From assembly GCF_012272825.1 (NCBI RefSeq), contig NZ_JAAWWS010000121.1, positions 1-62,291 on the forward strand: DNA of 62,291 nucleotides, in the 5' to 3' direction. Below the pieces are notes generated by a model. It made no database searches. It was not told the origin of the DNA and saw only the letters and a list, made by a program, of their open reading frames with translations. The position numbers and the translations under genes were made by a program. Shown here in pieces: positions 6,770 to 15,046 of this stretch (positions are counted from its first letter, which is position 1; each line of letters starts with the position of its first letter). The stretch is from Wenzhouxiangella sp. XN79A (GTDB taxonomy: Bacteria > Pseudomonadota > Gammaproteobacteria > Xanthomonadales > Wenzhouxiangellaceae).

Positions 6770-7134
6770 AGTACCTGCTCGACTCGGTCATTCTCATCGA
6801 CCACTTCAACGGCATCGCATCGGCAACGACGTTCGTTTCGGACCACGCGGCGGCCTGCGCGCTCTCGGTCATCACCCGTGCCGAAGTGCTCACCGGGTTT
6901 TCCAAGGAGTCGGAGCCGCTGGCCCTGGCGGTGCTGAACGCGTTCCCGACCCTGCCGCTGACCACGGAGATCGCCGACTCTGCCGCGCGTCTGCGGCGAA
7001 TCCAGCGCTGGAAACTGCCCGATGCGATCCAGGCCGCGTTCGCGAAGCATCATGACCTGACGCTGGTCACCCGCAACACGCGCGATTTCCAGGACGGCGA
7101 CGAAGTGGCGGTCCTGGTGCCCTATCGCCTGTAG
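6766..7134 (+). CDS. PIN-domain toxin (VapC-like ribonuclease)
   Basis: A 122-residue PIN protein, predicted Mg-dependent RNase neutralised by the preceding antitoxin. Acidic residues fall in the usual places: YLLDSVILIDH (first Asp), RAEVLTGF (Glu), LPDAIQAA (Asp) and LVTRNTRDF (Asp). The TTG at 6766 overlaps the antitoxin stop (TTGA) and starts just before the first beta strand. An ATG at 6751 would add five residues and cannot be excluded. The gene converges on the sigma factor gene that ends at 7184. Confidence 0.9.
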   Translation: MKYLLDSVILIDHFNGIASATTFVSDHAAACALSVITRAEVLTGFSKESEPLALAVLNAFPTLPLTTEIADSAARLRRIQRWKLPDAIQAAFAKHHDLTLVTRNTRDFQDGDEVAVLVPYRL

Positions 7135-7183
7135 TCACTGGTCGTCACTCTCGTTCGGGAAAAGTGGGCGCAGCGCCCCGCGC

Positions 7184-8317
7184 TCAGCCCAGCGGTAGCC
7201 GACCGGACGACACCAGCCCGACGATCAGCCCGCCGAAGCCCGACAGTCCACCACCGACCAGACCGACCCAGCACCAGATCCGCTGGCGGCGGTGTCGCGC
7301 TTCGGCGGCCGGATCGACGGCGCGCTCGTGGGCCAGCCGCCGGGCCAGTGTCTTCGGGATGGCGACCATCGTCTGCCAGGCGATCGCGCTGAAGAACAGC
7401 ACGAACACCGCGATCGGCCACCACGGGCCCGGCACGAACGGCGATACCGCAAAACCCAGGACGGCCGCGACCACGGCAATGATCCCCTTCCGCCGATGTG
7501 CCAGGAGTTCGAGGCGCTCGCGTTCGTCGAAGGCGGTCTTCAGGTGCGGTCGGATGCCGAAGACCACGCCGGCGATTCCACCGAGCAGCGCGAACGCCAG
7601 GCCGAGCCCGGCGGTGGCGGCCAGTTTCAGGATCGATTTGCTGCCCAGCCCCATTGCGACCGCCGCGGCCGCGGCCGGCGGCGATGCGGTGGTCAGCAGG
7701 CCCGCGAAGGCGGCGGTGAACGCCGCGCCCGGCGCGGTCCGGACCAGGTCGTTGGCCAGCGCACGTTCGACGCCGGCGGTCAGCGCCTTTCGAGCGCGCG
7801 ACAGCCGCTGGCGGACCGTCGCAGGCCGCAGGCCGAGCAGCGCGGCGACCTGCGCCGTCGATTCGCCCTCGCGGTAGTAGAGGGTCAGCACCTCGCGAGC
7901 GTCGGGCGGAAGCTCTTCGAAGGCTTCGTCGAGCGCCCGCCGCCGTTCATCGACCTCGACGGAATCGGCGGTCCGGTCGGCCGCCGCCAGCTGCGCCAGC
8001 GCGGCGTCGGGATCGGCGTTCGGCTCGTCCCCGGGACGGGCCCGGCGACAGCGCAGGAAATCACGCGCCCGGTTGCGGGTCATTTCCCGCAGCCACGGCA
8101 GGAAGCTGTCGTCGTTGCGCAGCTCGTCGAGCTTCGACCAGACCGTCAGGTAGACCTCCTGGGCGACGTCCTCGCTGTACTGGACGTCGCGGACGATGGC
8201 CAGCGCGATGCTGGCCACGGTGCCCTGGGTCGCGGCGACCAGGGCGCTGAACGCGCGGCGGTCGCCGGCCCGCGCGGCAGGCAGGTGGCGCTGAACCAGC
8301 GTCGCGACTTCACTCAT
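7184..8317 (-). CDS. ECF-type sigma-70 factor with a C-terminal membrane domain
   Basis: A 377-residue protein. Residues about 10-80 are sigma region 2 (EDVAQEVYLTVWSKLDEL) and 110-165 are region 4 (LPPDAREVLTLYYREGESTA then VRQRLSRARKAL). After residue 180 come about four hydrophobic segments (for example ILKLAATAGLGLAFALLGGI and WWPIAVFVLFFSAIAW) and a hydrophobic C-terminal helix pair. Sigma factors with a fused membrane domain are thought to be held at the membrane until released; no separate anti-sigma gene is adjacent. The ATG overlaps the end of the upstream hydrolase gene, so the two form an operon. Confidence 0.85.
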   Translation of the reverse strand: MSEVATLVQRHLPAARAGDRRAFSALVAATQGTVASIALAIVRDVQYSEDVAQEVYLTVWSKLDELRNDDSFLPWLREMTRNRARDFLRCRRARPGDEPNADPDAALAQLAAADRTADSVEVDERRRALDEAFEELPPDAREVLTLYYREGESTAQVAALLGLRPATVRQRLSRARKALTAGVERALANDLVRTAPGAAFTAAFAGLLTTASPPAAAAAVAMGLGSKSILKLAATAGLGLAFALLGGIAGVVFGIRPHLKTAFDERERLELLAHRRKGIIAVVAAVLGFAVSPFVPGPWWPIAVFVLFFSAIAWQTMVAIPKTLARRLAHERAVDPAAEARHRRQRIWCWVGLVGGGLSGFGGLIVGLVSSGRLPLG

Positions 8318-9188
8318 GACCGTCAGCCTCTTCGATTCGCGCGAGGAAGTCCAGCACCTGCGCGGCCAGGAAGTCCGGATCGTCGAGCTGGACGAAGTGA
8401 CGCCCCCGTTCGGCGACCACGTGACGGTGATCCGGGATCGCTTCGACCTGGCGGGCGTAGGCGCGGCGCATCGCCTCGTTGCCGCCGCTGTCGGCGGCCT
8501 GCACCAGCAGCACCGGCACATCCACCCCGCTCATCAGCGGCCGCAGATCGGTGGTCATGATTTCGGCCACCGCGCGTCCGACGGTGGCCGGATCGGAGCG
8601 GGCGCTGTCCTCGGCCACCCGCGCTCGCTGACCGGGATCGGCGACCATCACCTGCAGGCTCATCCGGTTCTGCTGCGCGAACTGTTCGTCGGTCAGGCTG
8701 GCCATGAAGGACGCCATCTGCGCCGCGGCCGGGCGCTGCGATTCGGCGGTCACGTCTTCTCCGGCCAGGCCGCTGTAGAACGGCACGCCGTCGACCGCGA
8801 TCGCACCGGCCAGCCGGTCGGGTTCGGTCGCCGCCAGCCAGAACGCCAGGAAGCCGCCGAGCGAATGTCCGATCACCACCGGCCGGCCGCCGGGACCGGC
8901 TTCGAGCTCGGCGGCCAGCGCGTCGCGGACCCTCGGCAGGAACGGCCCGTCGCCGTCCAGCGGCGGCTCGCCGGCAAACCCGGCCAGGATCAGCACGTGG
9001 GTGCGGTAGCCGGCCGCGCGCAGCCGCGCGGCCAGGTCGTCCCAGACCCAGCCGGGGCTGGCCAGGCCCGGCACCAGATAGACGGCCCGGCCCTCGCCGG
9101 ACGACTCGACGCGGTAGGGGTCGGCGCTGGCGGTCGCGGTCAGAAGCAGAAGCAAGGGGGCCAGAGTGGTTCGAAGGAAGGTGCGCAT
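8310..9188 (-). CDS. Secreted alpha/beta hydrolase
   Basis: A 292-residue protein with a signal peptide (MRTFLRTTLAPLLLLLTATA, cleavage near SADP). The alpha/beta hydrolase fold shows the nucleophile elbow VIGHSLGGF (Ser), an acid in VLLVQAADS and His in ERGRHFVQLD. It is probably a periplasmic esterase or carboxylesterase-like enzyme; the substrate is unknown. The ATG at 9188 starts a good signal peptide, whereas the longer open frame upstream does not. It overlaps the following sigma factor gene by 8 bases. Confidence 0.85.
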   Translation of the reverse strand: MRTFLRTTLAPLLLLLTATASADPYRVESSGEGRAVYLVPGLASPGWVWDDLAARLRAAGYRTHVLILAGFAGEPPLDGDGPFLPRVRDALAAELEAGPGGRPVVIGHSLGGFLAFWLAATEPDRLAGAIAVDGVPFYSGLAGEDVTAESQRPAAAQMASFMASLTDEQFAQQNRMSLQVMVADPGQRARVAEDSARSDPATVGRAVAEIMTTDLRPLMSGVDVPVLLVQAADSGGNEAMRRAYARQVEAIPDHRHVVAERGRHFVQLDDPDFLAAQVLDFLARIEEADGHE

Positions 9189-9324
9189 GATCGGGTCCTC
9201 GTGTTCATGGGTTCGAACACAAGGGACGCAGACGCACCGGAAATGTGACGGACAACGGACCGGATCGGTCATCGACCCTTCATGGGTGCTACGCTGACAG
9301 GACCTACCGTTCGGAGGCCGAGCC

Positions 9325-9786
9325 ATGCCCGGCAGCGACGACGACCCGATCGCCGAAGACGACGTGACGCGCACCGACCGGACCGACCGCGTTGCGCTGG
9401 CGGCCTTCCAGAACATCGAAAAGGGCCTGCTGATCCTGACCGCGATGATGGTGCTGGCCGCCGCCGGCCTGGAGGTCTTCCGGGTCATCGACCTGCGCGC
9501 CGTCACGCTGGCCGACATCCTGTTGATGTTCCTCTATACCGAGGTCATCGCGATGATCGCGGTGTTCTATTCCGGCAAGGGGTCGCCGTTCCTCTACCCG
9601 ATCTTCATCGCGATCACCGCGCTGTCGCGGCTGATCGTGCTGCAGGGCAAGGACATGGAGCCGCAGGCGGTGTTGTACGAGGCCGCCGCGATCCTGCTGC
9701 TGGCGGTCGCCGCGGCGATCATGCTGAAGGTCCGGTTCAAGCGCAACGGCGAGCCCGCTTCGGACGACGACCGCGACCCTCGCTGA
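9325..9786 (+). CDS. psiE: PsiE-family phosphate-starvation-inducible membrane protein
   Basis: A 153-residue inner-membrane protein with four hydrophobic segments (ILTAMMVLAAAGLEVFRVI, LADILLMFLYTEVIAMIAVF, FLYPIFIAITALSRLIVLQG, AAAILLLAVAAAIMLKV). The FLYTEVIAM and PIFIAITALSRLIVL stretches match the PsiE pattern. Function is not defined beyond Pho-regulated expression in enterobacteria; I see no clear Pho box here. It is divergent from the hydrolase and convergent with the oxygenase pseudogene, 13 bases away. Confidence 0.88.
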   Translation: MPGSDDDPIAEDDVTRTDRTDRVALAAFQNIEKGLLILTAMMVLAAAGLEVFRVIDLRAVTLADILLMFLYTEVIAMIAVFYSGKGSPFLYPIFIAITALSRLIVLQGKDMEPQAVLYEAAAILLLAVAAAIMLKVRFKRNGEPASDDDRDPR

Positions 9787-9799
9787 TCGACCCCAGCAC

Positions 9800-10479
9800 T
9801 CAGAGCAGGCGCGCCGCGTCCGGCGGCCGGGTCATCACCCGGGGTTCGTCGCGAAACGCCGCCCAGCGGACGATCGCGTAGCGCAGCCCGTCGGTCACCG
9901 GCCGCGCTGCATGCAGGTAACGGACGTCGGAGGGGAACTACACCAGCATGCCGGCGCGCGGCCGCAGCGAGTACTCGAAGTGTTGGAAATCGAGTCGGCC
10001 GCCCTGGTCGTCGTCGTTGAGGTAGAGCAGCAGACTGATGTCGCGATCCAGGGTCTTCTTCCAGACGCCTTCGTCAGAAAAGAAGTTGTCGCTGTCGGCG
10101 TGGCCCCGGTAGAAGCCGCCGGGCCGATAGCGCAGCAGCTGCGGCGCTTCGAACCACGAAACGCCGCGATCGACGGCCGGCGCGATGGTCTCGGTCAGCG
10201 CACGCCGGACCATCTTGTCGAGCTCGTCCTGCAGGCCACCGACGGCCACGCGTTCGGTGACCCGCCGGTCGTCGTAGGTCCGGACCACCTCCTCGGCCGT
10301 GGACCGTTCGAGATCGACCACCTTCAGCCGCTCCGACGGCAGCGCGTCGATGCGCTCGCGCAGCGCGGCGCAGGCCTCGGCGGAAAGGAAATCGGGCACC
10401 ACGAAGATGCCGTGCGGCGGCCGGGCGGAAACGGCGCCCGGACCGGCGGATCGATGGTGTCGAAGCCCTGCGGGTTCAC
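9800..10479 (-). pseudogene. Decaying 2OG-Fe(II) oxygenase (prolyl-4-hydroxylase-like), tandem paralogue
   Basis: The copy is closely related to the gene at 10476-11234. Three lesions are visible. The N-terminal SEC-C zinc motif is missing: after an APFPPGRR match to the paralogue's DPFPPGR the frame shifts and resumes at VVPDFLSAEAC. An in-frame amber TAG stands at 9938-9940 where the paralogue has Tyr (LVYFPSDV). The remainder FPSDVRYLH and GLRYAIVRWAAF continues downstream of it to a stop at 9800. Because the distal iron-ligand His and the 2OG-binding Arg are beyond the TAG, a product ending there (from about 10402) should be inactive. Sequencing error at the TAG is possible but would not explain the N-terminal loss. 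Confidence 0.85.
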
Positions 10480-11234
10480 CGGTCCGGGCGGTCGATTCCG
10501 ATCGCGTTGTCCGGCGGCTGCTGCTTGACCCGCGGCTCCTCGTCGAAGGCCGCCCAGCTGACCACGGCGTAGCGCAGGCCGGCGGTCACCGACTGCGCGG
10601 TGTGCATGTAGCGCACGTCGGACGGGAAATAGACCAGCATTCCGGACTTCGGCCGCAGCGTGTAGTCGAAATGCTCGAAGTGCAGCGTGCCGCCCTCGTA
10701 CTCGTCGTTGAGGTAGATCAGCAGGCTGATGTCGCGGTCCAGCACCTTCTGCCAGCGCCCGGTGGGCGTGTGGATGTGGTCGCTGTCGGCGTGGCCGTCG
10801 TAGAACCCGCCGGGGGTGTATTTCAGCAGCTGCGATCGTTCGTACCAGGCGAAGCTGCGACCGACTTCGGGCGCGATGATGTCGTTGAGCGCGCGTTCGA
10901 CCCAGCCGTCCAGCGTCGCGCGCGCGTCGCCCAGGTCGACCCACTCGGTGACGCGGCGATCGTCGTCGATCTCGATGATCCTGTCGGGCGTCGAGCGCTC
11001 GAGGTCGACGACCTTCAGCCGCCGGGTGTCGCACCGCTGCGCGTACTCGACCATCGAGCGGCAGGCCTCGGCGTCGAGGAAATCCGGCACGATGCCGATG
11101 CCGGCCGGCAGGTCGCGATCGGGTGCGGTATTGCCGCAGCAGTGCTTGAAGCGGCGGCCGCTGCCGCAGAAGCACGGCTCGGTGCGGCCCGGCGGAAACG
11201 GGTCACGGAGTACGGTTCGGGTGGTCGTCGACAT
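10476..11234 (-). CDS. SEC-C motif 2OG-Fe(II) oxygenase, prolyl-4-hydroxylase-like
   Basis: A 252-residue protein. It starts with a SEC-C zinc motif (Cys21, Cys23, His31, Cys32/33 in PCFCGSGRRFKHCC), then a P4Hc-type double-stranded beta-helix. The iron ligands are His148 and Asp150 (YDGHADSD) and His211 (VRYMHTAQ); Arg221 (AGLRYAVV) would bind the 2-oxoglutarate carboxylate. Predicted to hydroxylate a protein or peptide substrate, identity unknown. The SEC-C motif is shared with SecA and YchJ proteins and suggests contact with translation or secretion machinery. Its stop overlaps the GTG of the decayed paralogue, a clear tandem duplication. Confidence 0.88.
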   Translation of the reverse strand: MSTTTRTVLRDPFPPGRTEPCFCGSGRRFKHCCGNTAPDRDLPAGIGIVPDFLDAEACRSMVEYAQRCDTRRLKVVDLERSTPDRIIEIDDDRRVTEWVDLGDARATLDGWVERALNDIIAPEVGRSFAWYERSQLLKYTPGGFYDGHADSDHIHTPTGRWQKVLDRDISLLIYLNDEYEGGTLHFEHFDYTLRPKSGMLVYFPSDVRYMHTAQSVTAGLRYAVVSWAAFDEEPRVKQQPPDNAIGIDRPDR

Positions 11235-11248
11235 TCGATCGGGCGCGA

Positions 11249-12166
11249 TCAGGGCTCGCGCGTATTCTCGATGAATTCGTGGACGATTTCAGCCAGCCGC
11301 GGGCCCTGGTCTTCCTGCAGGAAGTGCCCGGCCCGCTCGAGCGTCACGTGCGGCTGACCGGCCGCGCCGGGAATGCGCTGCTGCAGGACCCGGTCGGCGC
11401 CCTGCATGATCGGGTCGCTGTCGCCGAAGGCGGTCAGGAACGGGCGTTCGAACATCGCCAGGCCTTTCCACGCATCGCGGTTGGCGACGGCTTGCGGGTC
11501 GTCGCGTTCGGTCGGCACCAGCAGCGGGAAGGATCGCGCGCCGGCCTTGAACGATTCGCGCGGAAACGGCGCGTCGTAGGCGGCCCGCACGGCCGGGTCC
11601 AGCCCGCGCACGCTGCCCTGGTCGACGATGCTGCCGGCGGAAAAGTCCGACACCGTCTGCGAGAAGGTGCGCCATTGCTCGAAGGCCTCGCCGATCGGTG
11701 CCTCGCCGGTCGGCAGGAAGGTGTTGGCCGCGATCACGCGGGCGAAGCGGCCGTCGGGACGCTCGCCGACCAGGCGCAGCCCCAGCAGGCCGCCCCAGTC
11801 CTGGCAGAACAGGGTGATGTCGGTCAGTTCGAGCTGGGCGATGGCCGAGGCCAGCCACTGGGCGTGGCGGGCGTAGCTGTAGTCGGCCTGGCGGACCGGC
11901 TTGTCGGAGCGGCCGAAGCCGATCAGGTCGGGTGCGATCACCCGGTGGCCGGCCGCGACCAGCGGCGGGATCATATGGCGGTACAGGTAGCTCCAGCTCG
12001 GCTCGCCGTGCAGCAGCAGCACCGGCGGGGCGTCGTGCGGGCCTTCATCGACATAGTGCATGCGCAGCTGGCCGCCCTCGGTGTCATCGACGAACAGGTA
12101 GTGCGGCGCGAACGGCCAGTCGGGCAGCGAGGCAAAACGGTCGTCGGGGGTGCGCAGGTATTCCAT
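11249..12166 (-). CDS. Haloalkane dehalogenase, subfamily I type
   Basis: A 305-residue alpha/beta hydrolase that cleaves carbon-halogen bonds hydrolytically in this family. Visible features are HGEPSWSYLYR (residues 53-63, oxyanion hole as in DhlA-like enzymes), nucleophile Asp123 with halide-binding Trp124 (FCQDWGG), an acid in TAFGDSDPI and catalytic His281 (RAGHFLQED). Length is right for the family. It lies 14 bases downstream of nothing obvious but 14 bases upstream of the oxygenase gene, so co-transcription is likely. Related epoxide hydrolases share the fold; HGEP and DWGG favour dehalogenase. Confidence 0.87.
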   Translation of the reverse strand: MEYLRTPDDRFASLPDWPFAPHYLFVDDTEGGQLRMHYVDEGPHDAPPVLLLHGEPSWSYLYRHMIPPLVAAGHRVIAPDLIGFGRSDKPVRQADYSYARHAQWLASAIAQLELTDITLFCQDWGGLLGLRLVGERPDGRFARVIAANTFLPTGEAPIGEAFEQWRTFSQTVSDFSAGSIVDQGSVRGLDPAVRAAYDAPFPRESFKAGARSFPLLVPTERDDPQAVANRDAWKGLAMFERPFLTAFGDSDPIMQGADRVLQQRIPGAAGQPHVTLERAGHFLQEDQGPRLAEIVHEFIENTREP

Positions 12167-12218
12167 GGCAGGCTCCAGCTCGAAAGGTCGGAGTCCGATC
12201 CTCGCGCGGATCGGGCGG

Positions 12219-13073
12219 TCAGCGCTTGATGCGGATCAAGGCCGAGATGTCCTTGCCGGTTTCGCCGCCGTCGACCAGCCGCTGGTAGTCGGCCAGCGCG
12301 CCCGGCAGCACCGTGGACCCGAAACCGGCCTCGTCGGCCAGCGCTTTGCAGATCTTCAGGTCCTTCAACAGCAGGGCCGGTTCGAAGCCGACGTCGAACG
12401 AATCGTCGAGCATGCTCCGGCCGCGCTTGTCGAGGAACCAGTTGCCGGCCGCGCCGCCGCCGAGCAGCTCCAGCATGGCCTCGCGTGGCAGGTCCAGCTT
12501 CTCGACCAGCGCCAGCGCCTCGCAGACCGCCTCGGCGATGCCGGCGACGATCAGCTGGTTGACCGCCTTGGCCGACTGGCCGCTGCCGGCTGGGCCGAGG
12601 TGACGCCAGACCTTGCCGTAGGCGGCGAACACCGGCGCCAGCCGTTCGAACGCGAGCTCGTCGCCGCCGGCCATGATCGCCAGCTGGCCGTTCCTGGCGC
12701 CCTCGACGCCGCCGGTCACCGGCGCGTCGACGAAGGCCACGTCGCGCGCGGCCAGCCGCTCGGCCGCCGCCCGGGCCGCGGCCGGCGAGACGGTGGAATG
12801 ATCGACGACGATCGTACCCGGCCGGAGCCGGGCTTCGACCCGGTCGAGCACGGCGGCCAGGTCGGGATCGGCCGACACGCACAGCGCCAGCACCTCGACG
12901 TCACCGGCCAGCGCCTCGGGAGACTCCGCGAGCCGGGCGGCGGGCTGCTGCTCGGCGAACGCCGCGCGGCGCGCCTCGCCCCGGTTCCAGGCCCCGACCA
13001 GCAAGCCGGCGGCCTGGAGGTGGCCGGCCATCGGCGCGCCCATCGCGCCCAGCCCGATCCAGCCGGTCTTCAC
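12219..13073 (-). CDS. NAD(P)-dependent 3-hydroxyisobutyrate dehydrogenase-like oxidoreductase
   Basis: A 284-residue beta-hydroxyacid dehydrogenase. The Rossmann motif GLGAMGAPMAGHL begins at residue 7, the substrate-binding DAPVTGGVEGARNGQL segment is near residue 117 and catalytic Lys lies in GSGQSAKAVNQL. It oxidises a beta-hydroxyacid such as 3-hydroxyisobutyrate, tartronate semialdehyde or succinic semialdehyde; which one cannot be decided. It starts 10 bases after the speA stop and may be transcribed with it. Confidence 0.88.
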   Translation of the reverse strand: MKTGWIGLGAMGAPMAGHLQAAGLLVGAWNRGEARRAAFAEQQPAARLAESPEALAGDVEVLALCVSADPDLAAVLDRVEARLRPGTIVVDHSTVSPAAARAAAERLAARDVAFVDAPVTGGVEGARNGQLAIMAGGDELAFERLAPVFAAYGKVWRHLGPAGSGQSAKAVNQLIVAGIAEAVCEALALVEKLDLPREAMLELLGGGAAGNWFLDKRGRSMLDDSFDVGFEPALLLKDLKICKALADEAGFGSTVLPGALADYQRLVDGGETGKDISALIRIKR

Positions 13074-13083
13074 GCCCGGCGCC

Positions 13084-14958
13084 TCATCCGCTGGTTTCCA
13101 GGTAGGTGTAGGCCGAAAGCCCCTCGGTCAGCAGGCGCTCGATCGCGTCGGCCTCGGCCCGCTCCAGCCCGGCCGAGGCGACCTTGGCCCGGCAGGCGGC
13201 CAGCAGCTGGCGCGGCTGGTAGCCGACCAGTTCCAGCAGGCTGTCGGCGGTGTCGCCGGGGCGCGCGTTGCGCAGCACGAAGCCGTCCTCGTGCCGCACC
13301 ACGTCGACGCTGTCGGTGTCGCCGAACAGGTTGTGGATGTCGCCCAGGGTTTCCTGGTAGGCGCCGGCCATGAACACGCCGAGCAGGTAGTTCTCGCCGG
13401 GCCGGATCTCGTGGACCGGCAGGGTCGGTTCGAGCAGGCCGCGCTCGACGTACTGGTCGATCCGCCCGTCGGAGTCGCAGGTCAGGTCCTCGAGCACCGC
13501 GCGCCGGGTCGGGCTCTCGTCGAGCCGCTGCAGCGGCACGATCGGGAACACCTGGTCGATCGCCCAGACGTCGGGCAGCGACTGGAAGATCGACAGGTTG
13601 ATGAAGTACTTGTCCGACAGCAGGAAGCGGATCCGCTCGCGCAGCTCGCGGTGGCGGCGGTGATCGGGATCGAGCCGCTCGGCGACGCGCTCGAGGACCG
13701 CGAAGTACAGCGGCTCGAGCCGGGCCCGGTCGCTCAGCGCCAGGTCGCCGTACAGGAACAGGTTGCGCCCCTCCTCCAGCCAGTGCTCGGCCTCGAGGAA
13801 GCACTCCTCGGCCTCGCGGCGGTCGACCTCGGCCAGCAGCGTGGCCAGGTGGACGACGACCGGGTGGGTGTCGGACTCCAGCGCGAACTCCAGCCCGCGC
13901 GGGAACCGCTCGGTGGCCGTGACGTTCGTGATCAGCACCGCGTGGTGGGCGGTCAGCGCGCGGCCGGACTCCGAAACCAGGTCGGGCATCGGAAGTTCGC
14001 GCTCGCGGCACAGGTCGCCGAGGCCGCCGACGATGGCCTGGGCGTACTGCTCGACCGAATAGTTCATCGAGCAGAAGGTGCGCGAGCGCCCGCCCTCGTA
14101 GTCGACGCCGAGCCCGCCGCCGATATCGACACAGCGGATCGGCACGCCGGCGGCGTGCAGTTCGGCGTAGTAGCGCGCGGCCTCGCGCACGCCGTGCTGG
14201 ATATCGCGCAGGTTCGAGATCTGCGAGCCCATGTGGAAGTGCAGCAGCTCCAGCGCATCCAGCGCCTCGTCCTCTCTGAGCGTCTCGACCAGCTCGACCA
14301 GCTGCATGGCGTTGAGACCGAACTTGGCCCGCTCGCCGCCGGTGTTCTGCCAGTTGCCGGTGCCCAGCGCCGACAGCCGCAGCCGCACGCCGACCACCGG
14401 ATCGATGCCCAGGGCGCGGGCCTCGCGACGGATCAGCGGCCACTCGCCGGGCTTTTCGATGACGATGATCACGTTCAGGCCCAGCTTGCGGCCGCTGAGC
14501 GCCAGGCGGATGTACGGTGCGTCCTTGTAGCCGTTGCAGATGATGGTCCGGCCGGGCGCGGCGACGGCCAGCGCGGTGATCAGCTCGGGCTTGCTGCCGG
14601 CCTCCAGGCCCATGCCGTCGACCGAGGCCAGCGTGCCGACCACCGAGGCCTGCTGGTTGACCTTGACCGGGTAGACCGAGGTGTACCGGCCCGAATAGCC
14701 GGTCGCCTCGATCGCGCCGCGGAACGCATCGCGAAGGTCGTGCGCTCGGCGCCGGAGAATATCGGGAAAGCGCACCAGCAGCGGCAGCCGCAGGCCCTGG
14801 GCGCGCGCCTGCGAGGCGATCCCGGTCAACGCGATGGTGTCGTCGCCGCCGTCCGGACGCGCGACCAGGTGGCCCTCGGCATCGACGTCGAAGAAGCCTT
14901 CGGACCACTGCGGGATCGAATAGCGTCGGCGCGCCGCGTCGATGGAATCCTGGGCCAT
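13084..14958 (-). CDS. speA: Biosynthetic arginine decarboxylase
   Basis: A 624-residue PLP fold-III decarboxylase converting arginine to agmatine. The PLP lysine is Lys99 in VYPVKVNQ. FHMGSQISN (phosphate/PLP contact), DIGGGLGVDYEG and the C-terminal DLTCDSDGRID with the catalytic Cys are present. Length matches SpeA (about 630), much longer than ornithine decarboxylases. ATG at 14958 follows a short intergenic region shared with divergent speE. An in-frame extension upstream would run into speE and is rejected. Confidence 0.96.
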   Translation of the reverse strand: MAQDSIDAARRRYSIPQWSEGFFDVDAEGHLVARPDGGDDTIALTGIASQARAQGLRLPLLVRFPDILRRRAHDLRDAFRGAIEATGYSGRYTSVYPVKVNQQASVVGTLASVDGMGLEAGSKPELITALAVAAPGRTIICNGYKDAPYIRLALSGRKLGLNVIIVIEKPGEWPLIRREARALGIDPVVGVRLRLSALGTGNWQNTGGERAKFGLNAMQLVELVETLREDEALDALELLHFHMGSQISNLRDIQHGVREAARYYAELHAAGVPIRCVDIGGGLGVDYEGGRSRTFCSMNYSVEQYAQAIVGGLGDLCRERELPMPDLVSESGRALTAHHAVLITNVTATERFPRGLEFALESDTHPVVVHLATLLAEVDRREAEECFLEAEHWLEEGRNLFLYGDLALSDRARLEPLYFAVLERVAERLDPDHRRHRELRERIRFLLSDKYFINLSIFQSLPDVWAIDQVFPIVPLQRLDESPTRRAVLEDLTCDSDGRIDQYVERGLLEPTLPVHEIRPGENYLLGVFMAGAYQETLGDIHNLFGDTDSVDVVRHEDGFVLRNARPGDTADSLLELVGYQPRQLLAACRAKVASAGLERAEADAIERLLTEGLSAYTYLETSG

Positions 14959-15046
14959 GCTGAACTTCCGCTTCGAAGGACCCCGCATTGTACGTGCGGC
15001 GGCGCCGCTAGAATACGGGTCTGCGCCCCTCGCCACCCGGAACGCC

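Noticed and set aside
9938-9940. TAG as pyrrolysine or programmed readthrough codon
   Set aside because: The same gene also has an N-terminal deletion and frameshift, so ordinary gene decay explains it; no pyrrolysine genes are seen.
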